This document shows, in pieces, positions 63,817 to 64,000 of a stretch of DNA of 64,000 nt (the stretch's first letter is position 1; every line of letters starts with the position of its first letter). Source of the stretch: CALODL01 sp942492115 (lineage in GTDB: Bacteria > Planctomycetota > Phycisphaerae > UBA1845 > CAIVHJ01). Location: contig CALODL010000010.1 of NCBI GenBank assembly GCA_942492115.1, positions 124,001 to 188,000 on the forward strand, written 5' to 3'. The position numbers and the translations under genes were made by a program. The notes beneath the pieces were generated by a model. The model was not told where the DNA came from. It ran no database searches and saw only the letters and a list, made by a program, of their open reading frames with translations.

Positions 63817-64000
63817 CTACTCCCGATTCTTCATGTAATCAATCATCGCCAATCCGCTCAATTTCCGAGTTCCCGGCCCCAGCCGAACATAGTACTCCTG
63901 ATCGTCGCCATTGCGCACGAATACGGGTTCGGTGATACGCGGACAGTCGATGACCAGGACTTGACCGCCCACGTCGCGAATATTGAACGCCAGCGTCGCG
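63817..64000 (-). CDS. C-terminal fragment of a gene entering from the right edge
   Basis: The last 61 codons of a reverse-strand gene end at TAG 63817-63819. The readable part has VLVIDCPRITEPVFVRNGDD, EYYVRLGPGTRKLSGLAMID and YMKNRE. FVRNGDDQEYYVRLGP resembles the C-terminal strand of AlbA/Schlafen-type ATP-binding or nuclease-associated proteins. This is a tentative recall and most of the gene is outside the window. Confidence 0.6.
   Translation of the reverse strand, partial: ATLAFNIRDVGGQVLVIDCPRITEPVFVRNGDDQEYYVRLGPGTRKLSGLAMIDYMKNRE

Noticed and set aside
1..64000. tRNA, rRNA, insertion sequences and phage genes
   Set aside because: I looked through all gaps and found no cloverleaf-like, rRNA-like, transposase or integrase sequence that could be supported.

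Overview
The window is GC-rich, gene-dense bacterial chromosome. It most likely comes from a planctomycete, and a Phycisphaerae-like lineage would fit. The evidence is two ECF-sigma/serine-threonine-kinase gene pairs, four large kinases with TPR, WD40, thioredoxin-like or TolB-type output regions, a zinc-ribbon membrane protein of the C-x2-C...RCPECGRTFDP type common in planctomycetes, many large secreted proteins with calcium-binding repeats, and dockerin-like modules. No rRNA, tRNA, CRISPR array, insertion sequence or phage gene was seen. The taxonomic call rests on gene content alone.

Layout. 1-11.4 kb: a truncated sigma gene plus TPR kinase and an intact sigma gene plus WD40 kinase flank a 3.7-kb reverse-strand gene for a secreted lectin/thrombospondin-type-3 protein. 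11.4-17.1 kb: traces of a small gene pair, then a reverse cluster of a DNase-I-fold lipoprotein, a kinase-thioredoxin fusion and a membrane metallophosphoesterase. 17.3-20.1 kb, forward: a SurA/DsbA-like periplasmic oxidoreductase whose first catalytic cysteine codon is TGA, a zinc-ribbon membrane protein and an L,D-transpeptidase. 20.2-30.5 kb, reverse: endonuclease I with surface module, kinase with TolB-like propeller, BNR-repeat protein with dockerin, PQQ-type propeller, pilT and a STAS protein. 30.6-44.5 kb: a Gly/Tyr-rich exported protein, a PadR-controlled ABC exporter, a copper radical oxidase with the same surface module as endonuclease I, a second STAS protein, a four-gene MacAB-like exporter and gpmA. 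44.8-50.4 kb: three tandem paralogous lipoproteins (two PKD/REJ-like domains plus an NHL-like propeller). 50.9-64 kb: a translationally coupled lipoprotein/hydrolase pair, a reverse run nhaA - lipoprotein - Lnb-like protein - outer membrane efflux channel (frameshifted), a TSP3 lipoprotein, an AI-2E-type permease, a phospholipase-D lipoprotein, a glycine-zipper lipoprotein and a fragment at the right edge.

Most notable result. The gene at 17313-18320 is split by an in-frame TGA at the exact position of the first cysteine of a DsbA CPYC motif. Downstream reading continues in the same frame with full thioredoxin-fold conservation. Nineteen bases after the TGA begins the loop of a perfect 8-bp hairpin with G at its first position, as expected for a bacterial SECIS. 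The gene is best read as a selenoprotein (UPYC) of 335 residues.

Second theme. Three otherwise unrelated secreted proteins (lectin/TSP3, endonuclease I, copper radical oxidase) share a C-terminal region of about 250 residues. It has two dockerin-like calcium motifs followed by a cohesin-like beta-sandwich on the same chain, so it may be a surface attachment or assembly tag.

Caution. Three single-base frameshifts (two in the lectin gene at homopolymers, one in the outer membrane channel gene) could be sequence errors or real lesions. The TGA is not of this kind, because the frame is unchanged across it.
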